Shown: positions 24,030-32,452, counted from the stretch's first letter. The stretch: DNA of 42,030 bases from an uncultured Ruminococcus sp. (GCA_902801245.1 CADCHW010000009.1:35418-77447), one strand, 5' to 3'. Numbers and translations are program-made. The notes: a model not told the origin generated them from the sequence alone.

Positions 24030-24668
24030 ATGAGAAGAAACTTTGGAAGAAGCCGTTACCGGAAATGGGTAATAATAGGCAGGATAGGTTTATTTGTGAT
24101 TGTAGTATTCTTTACGGCGGTGTTTGTATATTTTGAGATGAAAGTATCACCGTTTATGAGCGATTTTACAATTATGAAAGGTCGGCAGACTATGACAGAG
24201 CTGTTCAGCGAAACCGTCAATGAAAAAATGACCGAGATGAATCTTTCATATGATAAGCTTATGAATATTACATATTCTCAGAACGGTGAAGTTCAGTCAC
24301 TTAATACCGATGTTGTCACAATTAATGAGCTGAAAAACGAAGTCACGGAGGATTTATCCGAAAAGCTTTCGGGTGAGTTTGAATATGTTGTGGAGCTTCC
24401 AATCGGAAGTATTATAAATACGGAGTTTTTGAGCGGTTCGGGTAAAGCGATTGAATTCAATAATATCGTGACAGGTGACGTAAGTTCCGAGTTCAGGAGT
24501 GAGTTTGAAACAGGCGGTGTTAATCAGACTATCCACAGGCTTTATATCGATATTACGGGCGACTTGCTGATTATCGGAGGAGGTGAGCAGGAACCTATTG
24601 AAATGACAACTTCCGTTTTGGTGGGGGAAACGGTGCTTGTAGGAAATGTGCCTGCAATTATAAAATAG
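24030..24668 (+). CDS. yunB: Sporulation protein YunB
   Basis: 212 residues from ATG 24030. A basic N-terminus (MRRNFGRSRYRK) precedes one membrane helix (about 14-36), then an extracytoplasmic domain with LPIGSIINTEFLSGSG and a late IGGGEQEP. This is the YunB arrangement; in Bacillus the gene is made in the mother cell and helps sporulation. The frame opens at 23937, but that part is repeat DNA and terminator hairpin, so 24030 is preferred. It suggests a spore-forming lineage or ancestry. The family is assigned from memory of its consensus. Confidence 0.8.
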   Translation: MRRNFGRSRYRKWVIIGRIGLFVIVVFFTAVFVYFEMKVSPFMSDFTIMKGRQTMTELFSETVNEKMTEMNLSYDKLMNITYSQNGEVQSLNTDVVTINELKNEVTEDLSEKLSGEFEYVVELPIGSIINTEFLSGSGKAIEFNNIVTGDVSSEFRSEFETGGVNQTIHRLYIDITGDLLIIGGGEQEPIEMTTSVLVGETVLVGNVPAIIK

Positions 24669-24696
24669 AGTTTGTATATAAATTTTAACACAGGTG

Positions 24697-24725
24697 TTGA
24701 TTTATTTTTAGAAGTGATGTATAAT
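24697..24725 (+). promoter_or_regulatory. Promoter for the membrane protein at 24802
   Basis: TTGATT (24697-24702), 17-base spacer, TATAAT (24720-24725). Confidence 0.65.
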
Positions 24726-24801
24726 GGTATTGTAAGAATTTTTTAGGATTATTCAGGGAGCGAATTTTAAAAATATTGAATAATCCGGGGGAGTGTTTAT
24801 A

Positions 24802-25389
24802 ATGGATGAATTAAAAAAATACTGTGTTCCTTACAGCAGTTTGAGAAAGCTTAGAGTGTATATTACAATTCTTATGGCTGCCATTGTGTTTGTGGCATTT
24901 AAAACCATAAGAAATGTTTATTTGCCGTTCAGCGAGATAATATTTAACACTGCTTCGGTGTTGGTTGCTTTTGTGTTGGGCTGTGTTCTGTATTTCTTGA
25001 TTAAGCGGAAGATTTTCGATAAGAAGCTTAAACTTTTTGAAAGCCGTGTGCAGTATTTTAAGCACCATGAGGTTATGGATTTTGTTTTGAGGGATTTCAA
25101 TACAGGTGAAAGACAGCTCGGCGGAAGTATTATTGTCGGTCAGGAGTGCCTTATCGGCAGCAATACCGGTATGATTGCTTTGTATGATGAAATTCAGAGA
25201 ATTTATCAGGAAGCAAAAGATTCAAGCAACTACAAGAAAGCTAAAGAGGGAGAGTCCAGCTCAATTTATGTAGTATGTAACGATCAAAATTACCAGCTTT
25301 GTGCAGTTACGCTTAACGAGATTTACGAGCGTGAAGTAACTCAGCTGTGCAAAACCGTTAATAAGAGAAATACTAATTTCGATTATTAA
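24802..25389 (+). CDS. Two-helix membrane protein, unknown
   Basis: 195 residues. Two hydrophobic helices (about 19-37 and 46-69) are followed by a soluble domain of about 125 residues with the stretches FNTGERQLGGSIIVGQECLIGSN (split at 99-121) and LNEIYEREVTQLCK. No signal peptide motif, so it is probably a membrane protein with a cytoplasmic C-terminal domain. GGGGGAG at 24786-24792 supports ATG 24802. The family is unrecognised. Confidence 0.75.
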   Translation: MDELKKYCVPYSSLRKLRVYITILMAAIVFVAFKTIRNVYLPFSEIIFNTASVLVAFVLGCVLYFLIKRKIFDKKLKLFESRVQYFKHHEVMDFVLRDFNTGERQLGGSIIVGQECLIGSNTGMIALYDEIQRIYQEAKDSSNYKKAKEGESSSIYVVCNDQNYQLCAVTLNEIYEREVTQLCKTVNKRNTNFDY

Positions 25390-25443
25390 AAGCTGTTTTC
25401 ATATCATTGAGGGAGTACTTCCTGAAATTTTACAAAAAAAGTG

Positions 25444-25472
25444 TTTACATAACCTTCTAAATCTGTTATAAT
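25444..25472 (+). promoter_or_regulatory. Possible promoter in the 25390-26020 gap
   Basis: TTTACA (25444-25449), 17-base spacer, TATAAT (25467-25472). It would read into the repeats toward the peptidase gene at 26021. The rest of the 631-base gap is repeats. Confidence 0.55.
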
Positions 25473-25504
25473 TAAATTTGATAATTTTAAAAATTAGTTT
25501 TTGT

Positions 25505-25535
25505 GCGGACAATGTCCGCAGGAAAAACGTGAAGC
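25505..25535 (+). repeat. Left half of a compound hairpin repeat
   Basis: GCGGACAATGTCCGC followed by AGGAAAAACGTGAAG; the matching CTTCACG arm is missing here. Confidence 0.65.
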
Positions 25536-25564
25536 AGCTTTTTGAAAAAATTTGTAGCTGTACG

Positions 25565-25850
25565 GCTGAGAAGCCTGTTAAAAGTTTAGTCAAGCTTTTC
25601 AAAGCTTGCGGGTGACGGAACACGAGCCGTAGACGAAAGCTGATTGGGAGGTTTTCCTATAGCAATCCAAATAGATAGACGGACAAAAGGAGACGATGCT
25701 GGTGAGTGCAGGGCAAGGCGGAGGACGAAGGCATACTGACGTATGTCGAGGACGAGTTCGGATATTTGTTTGGTTTGCTATAATGGTCTTGAACCGGCAG
25801 GGGCAGAATACCCCTCGCTGACGAACCCAACCTGAAAAGAAAGATAATGT
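25565..25850 (+). repeat. Long interspersed repeat, copy C, interrupted by a MITE
   Basis: AGAAGCCTGTTAAAAGTTTA, GTCAAGCTTTTCAAAGCTTG, GTGACGGAACACGAGCC, then a 121-bp insertion at the TTCCTA of the central block, then ATGGTCTTGAACCGGCAGGG and TCGCTGACGAA. It is the most diverged copy. Confidence 0.85.
25660..25780. mobile_element. MITE nested in a long repeat, TA target duplication
   Basis: 121 bp with imperfect terminal inverted repeats: TAGCAATCCAAATA at the left end, and at the right end the reverse complement TAGCAAACCAAACA. It is flanked by TA on both sides (25658-25659 and 25781-25782). Sister repeat copies B and D have the uninterrupted site TTCCTAGTGGTC. TA duplication is the signature of the IS630/Tc1-mariner group. 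The interior includes an imperfect hairpin around GGCATACTGACGTATGTC and no reading frame. Confidence 0.85.
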
Positions 25851-25913
25851 ACAATTTGATTTCAACCGTACAGGTAGAAAATTTTCTTTATGTATCCGAC
25901 CGATACTTATTAT

Positions 25914-25993
25914 AAAAATTAATTTTTGGTCGGGTGCGTGAAGTAAGAATAAAGAAATACTATCTTCACGTGTTTTCCGTCGGCATTGCCGAC
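25914..25993 (+). repeat. Compound hairpin repeat before the peptidase gene
   Basis: AAAATTAATTTTTGGTCGGG, TGCGTGAAG, spacer, ACTATCTTCACGTGTTTT and the mini-palindrome GTCGGCATTGCCGAC (25979-25993). It ends 14 bases before the GGGAGG of the peptidase gene and overlaps a spurious upstream extension of its frame. Confidence 0.85.
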
Positions 25994-26020
25994 TATTTTA
26001 GATATTGGGAGGTTGACGAA

Positions 26021-27724
26021 GTGAAAAAAAAATCATTTCTGAAAACAACTTTAACGTCTGTAATTATTGTAGGACTTGTCATATTTGCCGCTTCCGAAGC
26101 AAATGCTCAGATTGAAGAAAAAGTTCCCGTGCAGGCTGTGCCGGCAACAGAATACAGCGAAGCTTATAAAGCATATTTAGACGGTGAAATCGAGGTAACA
26201 GAGGATTCGGGTGTCGGAATTGCCCCGTTCTCCGTTCCGGGAAAAATTCTCCAGCCGTCGGGTGCTTTGCCCAACAGTTACATGTCAAACGCTACCGGTA
26301 TCCGCAACCAAGGCAGCAATAACAGCTGCTGGGCTTTCTCGGGTATCGGAACATTGGAAGCGTTCCTTGCAAACGACGAAAAAGGCTTGCAGGATCTTTC
26401 GGAACAGCACCTTGCATGGTGGGCAACGGCATTTTATAATGATGATAACGGCACGGGTTGGCTTAACAGAAGTCTTACCCCCGGCGGTTACAGTATGATG
26501 AGTGCAGGATATTTTGCATCGTGGCAGGGTCCCAAGCTTGAAAGCGATTTGCCGTATCAGGGTTCGACTTATCCTGCCGGTATGAAAGACTATGATAACG
26601 TTTTTAATGTTACGGGAATTCAATATGTTAATAATGATATCACATCAATTAAAACGGCTATAAAAAATTACGGTGCTGTGGCTACCTCATACAATAACGG
26701 CTCGGGTTACAGCAACGGCAGGATATGTTACTATTCCGACGAAGAAGTAACAAAATTTTCGGGTCACGCAATTACAGTAATAGGTTGGGACGACAATTAT
26801 TCCGTTGATAAATTTGAAGAGGGCAAACGTCCTCCGGCAGACGGTGCATGGCTTGCGAAGAACAGCTGGGGTTCGTATGTCGGCGATAACGGATATATCT
26901 GGATTTCATACTATGATTTGTATGCATTTAATACTGATATATGGGGAGAAAACCTTGCGATTACTTCCGTGCGTACGGCGAATCCCTATGATAAGATTTA
27001 TCAGAATGAAAACTACGGTTCTACCTATTATACATATATGGCAGATGATAACGGCGAGAATTTGGAGTGCGTTACGTTTGCAAATGTTTTTGACTTTGAC
27101 GAGGAACATAAATATCTCGACAGCGTTATATTCCAGTCGCTGAATACAAATTCCGATTATGCCGCATATTACATTCCCGTTGAAAACGGAACACCTGTTA
27201 CGGATAAATCGCAGTGGAGCTATCTCGGCGGAGGAAAAATCGATTCCGCAGGCTATATCAAGGTTGAAACAAAGGGTACTGTAATTCCTAGCGGTGCGGG
27301 TGCTATAGGCATTGAAATTGACGGTTCTGCAATTCACGACTATGCTTCAATAGGAGTTGACGAATGGCTGACAAACAGCCGCGGCGAATTTATCTTCAAG
27401 CCCGACCCGAACAGGGGTGACAGCTTCGTTATTGCAAATGACAGTGCTTATGATTTGCTTGATGTTTACGCAAATAACAATGATGATATAGGGGGAACAC
27501 TTGTCATTAAGGCAATTACTACCACAAATATTATCGGTGATGTTGACGGTGACGGCGAATCTACGGTTGTAGATGCTCTTATGGTGTTGAGAAGGTCTGT
27601 TAATCTGGAAACTTTTAACGATGAACAGTTAATAAATGGCGATGTAAATTATGACGGAAAGATTGATTCTGAAGATGCTCTTATTATATTGAGAAAATCC
27701 GTTGGTTTCTTCTCGGAATATTAA
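26021..27724 (+). CDS. Secreted C1A (papain-type) cysteine peptidase with C-terminal dockerin
   Basis: 567 residues from GTG 26021, set by GGGAGG and by KKK plus a hydrophobic signal peptide ending near SEANA. The papain-type domain has Cys103 in NSCWAFSGIGTLEAF, His249 in FSGHAITVIGWDDN and Asn281 in AKNSWG, so the catalytic set is complete. A beta-rich region (about 330-500) follows. The type I dockerin (about 503-567) has two Ca-binding repeats: GDVDGDGESTVVDALMVLRR and GDVNYDGKIDSEDALIILRK. Dockerins bind cohesins, so the enzyme may sit on a cellulosome or cell-surface scaffold; no cohesin gene is in view. The frame extends to 25934, but that part is repeat DNA. Confidence 0.93.
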   Translation: MKKKSFLKTTLTSVIIVGLVIFAASEANAQIEEKVPVQAVPATEYSEAYKAYLDGEIEVTEDSGVGIAPFSVPGKILQPSGALPNSYMSNATGIRNQGSNNSCWAFSGIGTLEAFLANDEKGLQDLSEQHLAWWATAFYNDDNGTGWLNRSLTPGGYSMMSAGYFASWQGPKLESDLPYQGSTYPAGMKDYDNVFNVTGIQYVNNDITSIKTAIKNYGAVATSYNNGSGYSNGRICYYSDEEVTKFSGHAITVIGWDDNYSVDKFEEGKRPPADGAWLAKNSWGSYVGDNGYIWISYYDLYAFNTDIWGENLAITSVRTANPYDKIYQNENYGSTYYTYMADDNGENLECVTFANVFDFDEEHKYLDSVIFQSLNTNSDYAAYYIPVENGTPVTDKSQWSYLGGGKIDSAGYIKVETKGTVIPSGAGAIGIEIDGSAIHDYASIGVDEWLTNSRGEFIFKPDPNRGDSFVIANDSAYDLLDVYANNNDDIGGTLVIKAITTTNIIGDVDGDGESTVVDALMVLRRSVNLETFNDEQLINGDVNYDGKIDSEDALIILRKSVGFFSEY

Positions 27725-27736
27725 TTTTTAAAATAA

Positions 27737-27774
27737 CTCTCACAGATATTTGATATTTGTGAGAGCGATTTTTT
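27737..27774 (+). terminator. Intrinsic terminator after the peptidase gene
   Basis: CTCTCACAGATAT pairs with ATATTTGTGAGAG (one wobble, 3-base loop), followed by CGATTTTTT. Confidence 0.9.
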
Positions 27775-27828
27775 ATTTGTAATATAATTATTTTTTGGTC
27801 GAAAGTTGGTTTATAGCAGTCGCTTTAT

Positions 27829-28000
27829 TTGCAATTTTAAAAACAAAAATTGCACCAAAATAAATTTCAATTTGCATTTTTGAAGAATTTAACATATATT
27901 TTGCAATTTTTTAAAAAAAAGTTGAAATATCCTATTGCAATTTTCCAATATTAGTGATATACTTAAAAAGTATTCTGAATTTTGGGAAAGAAAAATTGCA
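27829..28000. promoter_or_regulatory. Cluster of TGCAATTTT motifs upstream of gdhA
   Basis: Five exact TGCAATTTT sites: forward in 27829-27838, 27901-27910 and 27935-27944; inverted (AAAATTGCA) in 27845-27854 and 27991-28000. A near match TTTGCATTTTT is at 27871-27881. The first two form a 9-bp inverted repeat with a 7-base spacer, and the third forward copy overlaps the gdhA -35. This looks like a set of operator sites for an unknown regulator, although the region is AT-rich. Confidence 0.6.
27935..27963 (+). promoter_or_regulatory. gdhA promoter
   Basis: TTGCAA (27935-27940), 17-base spacer, extended -10 TGA-TATACT (27958-27963). The predicted leader is about 85 bases. Confidence 0.7.
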
Positions 28001-28010
28001 GATTAATTGA

Positions 28011-29399
<1,389 letters not shown>

Positions 29400-29448
29400 T
29401 ATTGACAATAAATTATTATTGATTCTTAATAATTAATCTTTTACAATA

Positions 29449-29491
29449 ATAATCCGTTCCCGATAGGCTTTGCTTGTTGGGGACGGATTAT
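29449..29491 (+). terminator. Inverted repeat after gdhA
   Basis: ATAATCCGTTCCC (29449-29461) pairs with GGGGACGGATTAT (29479-29491; one wobble). No T-run follows, so it may be a processing or stabilising stem rather than a full terminator. Confidence 0.55.
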
Positions 29492-29503
29492 CATATTATA
29501 TAC

Positions 29504-29532
29504 TTGACACATATAGCAAGAATTGATATAAT
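29504..29532 (+). promoter_or_regulatory. Strong promoter upstream of the WYL genes
   Basis: TTGACA (29504-29509), 17-base spacer, extended -10 TGA-TATAAT (29527-29532). A near-perfect sigma-A promoter that would start the WYL transcript at about 29539. Confidence 0.85.
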
Positions 29533-29565
29533 TATTTTACATAACATCGATTTGGAGAGGTAAAT

Positions 29566-29592
29566 ATGAGTCCGGTAAATAAATTAGAATAA
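29566..29592 (+). CDS. Possible 8-codon leader peptide
   Basis: GGAGAGG at 29555-29561 precedes ATG, giving MSPVNKLE and a TAA stop, 22 bases before the WYL gene. It has a better ribosome site than the WYL gene itself (CGGAGTGAT). Small size means chance cannot be excluded. Confidence 0.35.
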   Translation: MSPVNKLE

Positions 29593-29614
29593 CCCGAAAC
29601 GGAGTGATGATAAA

Positions 29615-30847
29615 TTGGCATACAACGAGCTTATTAAAAATTTTGAACGCATTCGAAGCTATATGAGAGAGTTCTATGTGTACGGCTTCAAAAGCAGGGA
29701 AGAGTATACAACCAAAAGCTCACGTTCCTATGATGACGAACGCCGCCGTGTGGAAAGCTGGCTGGGAGATTATATGTCTTTTCACCGCACCGCCGACGGA
29801 AAAAATATGTTCATATCCATAGACAGCCGAACGTCAAGCCATAATCCGCTGTATAATGCTTTAAAGGCAAAAAGCTTTACCGACGGAGATATCACTCTTC
29901 ATTTTATATTATTTGATATTTTGTATTCTCCCGATATTACAAAATCAATTCACGAAATCACAAGGGAAATAGATACAGAATATCTTTCGGATTTTATAAT
30001 GCCGAGAACATTCGACGAATCCACTATCCGCAAAAAGCTTAAGGAGTATGTCAAAGAGGGTCTTGTCACGACTGAGAAAAAGGGTAAAACCGTTCATTAC
30101 AGACGAACCGCCGACACCGAGCTTAATTGTACAGACGTACTCGATTTTTATTCGGAGATTGCCCCCTGCGGAGTTGTCGGAGCGTTTCTTTTGGATAAGA
30201 CCGATACACACAGCGTGCCGTTTGCTTTTAAACATCATTACATAACTCAGGCTCTTGACAGCGAAATTTTGTTGTCGCTTTTTTCCGCCATGAGAAATAA
30301 ATGTGAGGTCGAAATAACAAAGCTGAACAGAAAATCAAAATCCGAAATAACAATGCCGCTTGTACCGCTGAATATTTTTATCAGCGTGCAGAATGGACGG
30401 CAGTACCTTATTGCATACAGTCACCGCAACAGAAGAATAATATCGTCAAGACTTGACTATATTATCAGCGTAAAAACATTAAGCACAGCATATGATTTTG
30501 ATGTGCTGAGAAAAAAGCTTTTCAAAATGCGTGAGCATATGTGGGGTGTGAGCAATCAGGGCAGCGGCGGACGGATTGAACACGTTGAATTTACGGTTCG
30601 CTGCAATAAGGGCGAGGAGTTTATTTATAACAGACTTGTACGTGAAAAACGCTGCGGAACGATTGAAAGGCTTAATAATGACATTTGTAAATTTACGGCA
30701 GATGTGTATGATTCAAACGAAATGCTGCCGTGGATAAGAACATTCATCGGACGAATTACGTCCGTGAACTTTTCAAACAAGCAGCTTGAGGAAAGATTTA
30801 AAAACGATATTACGGAGCTGTATAACTTATATAGCATAGATGATTAG
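29615..30847 (+). CDS. WYL-domain protein 1 (probable transcription regulator)
   Basis: 410 residues from TTG 29615 (CGGAGTGAT upstream). An N-terminal helical region is followed by a winged-helix-like segment (about 110-165: SIHEITREI ... DESTIRKKLKEYVKEGLV), and a WYL domain (about 215-295, with RQYLIAYSHRNRRIISSRLDYI). WYL proteins usually sense ligands, often nucleic-acid fragments or nucleotides, and control DNA-damage or defence genes. Here a second WYL gene and an RNA-repair operon follow, so control of that operon is the natural inference. The first aromatic of the name-giving motif is replaced by Gln. Confidence 0.85.
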   Translation: MAYNELIKNFERIRSYMREFYVYGFKSREEYTTKSSRSYDDERRRVESWLGDYMSFHRTADGKNMFISIDSRTSSHNPLYNALKAKSFTDGDITLHFILFDILYSPDITKSIHEITREIDTEYLSDFIMPRTFDESTIRKKLKEYVKEGLVTTEKKGKTVHYRRTADTELNCTDVLDFYSEIAPCGVVGAFLLDKTDTHSVPFAFKHHYITQALDSEILLSLFSAMRNKCEVEITKLNRKSKSEITMPLVPLNIFISVQNGRQYLIAYSHRNRRIISSRLDYIISVKTLSTAYDFDVLRKKLFKMREHMWGVSNQGSGGRIEHVEFTVRCNKGEEFIYNRLVREKRCGTIERLNNDICKFTADVYDSNEMLPWIRTFIGRITSVNFSNKQLEERFKNDITELYNLYSIDD

Positions 30848-30855
30848 TTATTTAA

Positions 30856-30992
30856 TCTGTAACGTTCGATCTTTAGGGGGGTAAAGTCGATAAAAATGGC
30901 TTAACCATCGAAAAAAACTTGAATTTTAACACACCCTAATATGGATAATCGGAAGAATCAAAGATATACTCCCTAATTGACGAACGTTACAG
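30856..30992. mobile_element. MITE with 12-bp terminal inverted repeats and TTTAAT duplication
   Basis: CTGTAACGTTCG (30856-30867) and CGAACGTTACAG (30981-30992) are perfect inverted repeats. Immediately outside both ends is TTTAAT (30850-30855 and 30993-30998), a 6-bp target duplication. Inside, TTAGGG recurs at the same offset from each end (inverted), giving a longer imperfect terminal repeat. The interior is AT-rich without a reading frame. It fills the 185-base gap between the two WYL genes. Confidence 0.85.
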
Positions 30993-31032
30993 TTTAATGA
31001 ATATATTTTTTAAATGAAAGAGATGTCATTGA

Positions 31033-31941
31033 ATGATATTTAACGAAATATACGGAGCTTATTATAATACAGTTTCAAAAATAATAAAAAAAGCCGCCGA
31101 GGATAAAATTACCTCCGAGGAAATGCGAAATATCATTATGAAATATGCTTACTCCGAAAGTATGCTTACAATCGAGCCTGCTTTACGAGAGGAAAAATGG
31201 CAGCTGCTGAAATCCGACGGCACAACACCTATTAAAAATATCCCGACAATGCCGCTTACCGAATTACAGAAAATGTGGTTAAAGGCTGTTTCACTTGACC
31301 CGAGAATAAAACTTTTTGACTGTGACTTTTCATTTCTTGAAAACACCGAGCCGCTCTTTACTCCCGAGGATTATTACATATTTGATAAGTATTCGGACGG
31401 CGATAATTATGAGGACATCGAATATATAAAGAATTTCCGTGTAATATTAAATGCAGTAAAAACACATCAGCCGCTTGAAATTGTGATGAGTAACCGAAAA
31501 GGGAACGTATCAAAAATACGTGTTGTTCCCGAGTATCTCGAATATTCCGAAAAGGACGATAAGTTCAGGCTTATCGCAAGCGGCAACCGTTTCGGGAAAA
31601 CAATCAATCTTGCCAGAATTATCTGCTGCGAGCATTGTGATATGAGCATATCACGCACACCGTTTTCACGACGTTCCAAAGAATGTTCCGTGACGCTGCT
31701 GCTTTCCGAAAAACGGAACACGCTTGAAAGGGTAATGCTTCATTTTTCGCATTTCAAAAAAGAGGCTGTACGTCTTGACGAGTGTAATTATAAGCTTAAA
31801 ATAAATTATTCAAAAGATGATGAAACGGAACTTCTCATAAGAATACTTTCATTCGGACCTACCGTTAAGGTTATCGAACCCGAAAGCTTTGTGAGTTTAA
31901 TTAAAGAGAGATTGCACAATCAGAAAAGCTGTGAACTTTGA
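31033..31941 (+). CDS. WYL-domain protein 2 (probable transcription regulator)
   Basis: 302 residues. The N-terminal half (IYGAYYNTVSKIIKKA ... MPLTELQKMWLKAVSLDPRIKLF) is typical of the WYL proteins that occur in tandem pairs in Clostridia; the WYL domain is about 135-205 (VPEYLEYSEKDDKFRLIASG). A classic winged helix is not obvious, so it may act together with WYL protein 1. AAAGAGATG precedes the ATG weakly. The gene ends in an intrinsic terminator that overlaps its last codons. It sits 511 bases before the slipin gene. Confidence 0.82.
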   Translation: MIFNEIYGAYYNTVSKIIKKAAEDKITSEEMRNIIMKYAYSESMLTIEPALREEKWQLLKSDGTTPIKNIPTMPLTELQKMWLKAVSLDPRIKLFDCDFSFLENTEPLFTPEDYYIFDKYSDGDNYEDIEYIKNFRVILNAVKTHQPLEIVMSNRKGNVSKIRVVPEYLEYSEKDDKFRLIASGNRFGKTINLARIICCEHCDMSISRTPFSRRSKECSVTLLLSEKRNTLERVMLHFSHFKKEAVRLDECNYKLKINYSKDDETELLIRILSFGPTVKVIEPESFVSLIKERLHNQKSCEL

Positions 31942-31967
31942 TTTTTTGAGTTCGCAGCTTTTTTTCC
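31924..31967 (+). terminator. Intrinsic terminator overlapping the WYL2 3' end
   Basis: AAAAGCTGTGAACT (31924-31937) pairs with AGTTCGCAGCTTTT (31949-31962; one wobble) and runs into a T-tract. The stop codon TGA (31939-31941) lies in the loop. It separates the WYL transcript from the RNA-repair genes. Confidence 0.88.
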
Positions 31968-32030
31968 GTGATAATTGAAGAATTTTCCTGTATTATATAT
32001 ATGTAAGGTTAATCACGGAGTGCTTGACAA

Positions 32031-32144
32031 GGGCACAACGGTACACGGGGATATTCCGAAGTGTATGCCGCCTGATTGCTTTGCTGTCGGTTACATTGTG
32101 AATCGATAAATGATTATTGCAGGTTCGAGTCCTGCTGTGTGCTT
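32031..32144 (+). ncRNA. Candidate tRNA-like structured RNA upstream of the RNA-repair operon
   Basis: A T-arm-like hairpin GCAGGTTCGAGTCCTGC (32119-32135) has a 5-bp stem and a canonical T-loop (TTCGAGT). Outer strands GGGCACA (32031-32037) and TGTGCTT (32138-32144) can form a 7-bp acceptor-like stem (two wobbles). Between them fold a long D-side arm (CGG/CCG plus TACAC/GTGTA, 32039-32070), a hairpin 32071-32090 (CC-GAT-GC with GC-GTC-GG around TTT) and a weak stem 32094-32112 (CATT/AATG). This makes a cloverleaf-like shape of about 114 bases, too long and irregular for a canonical tRNA, with no clear anticodon and two unpaired bases between T-arm and acceptor. Bacterial Y RNAs mimic tRNA in this way and occur near Ro60 and RtcB genes, but no Ro60 gene is present here. 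Confidence 0.4.
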
Positions 32145-32452
32145 TAACACACCATTGGTTTATATTCATTTTATTTAACGACGTATAGCATTTGTGCAGC
32201 GTCAACAAAGAATTTGTAAGTTTTTTTTCTTTGTAAGGACTGTAATTATCGTGCGGACAATATCTTCGCAGCAATGCGTGATTTTGAATGCAATGAAGAA
32301 TTTGCCTTGTCTGCTTAAGGATACCGTGTTTCGGAAACATAAGCCAAAAGTCCGCTTTCCGCTTATGAATCCGTTCACTTAATTTAGCAGCCGCAGATTT
32401 TTCATAGATAATTACGGTTGTCGATTTTTATTCCCGAGGAGGTTACATATAT
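32145..32452 (+). other. Rest of the 511-base gap before the slipin gene
   Basis: No convincing gene. It holds a weak stem with a T8 run (ACAAA-GAA-TTTGT then TTTTTTTT, 32205-32228), which might end a small RNA, a partial mini-palindrome (GTGCGGACAATATCTTCGC near 32251), a small stem GTTTC-G-GAAAC near 32330, and the slipin ribosome site GAGGAGG at 32438-32444. A 62-codon frame at 32194 is T-rich and has no ribosome site. Confidence 0.5.

Noticed and set aside
32031-32145. Calling the T-arm region a functional tRNA gene
   Set aside because: The span is about 114 bases, no anticodon loop of seven bases is found, the acceptor pairs only with a 2-base offset and no CCA is encoded. It is listed as a tRNA-like RNA candidate instead.
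32194-32382. 62-codon frame in the gap before slipin
   Set aside because: Runs through a T8 tract, has no ribosome site and gives a Phe-rich low-complexity translation.
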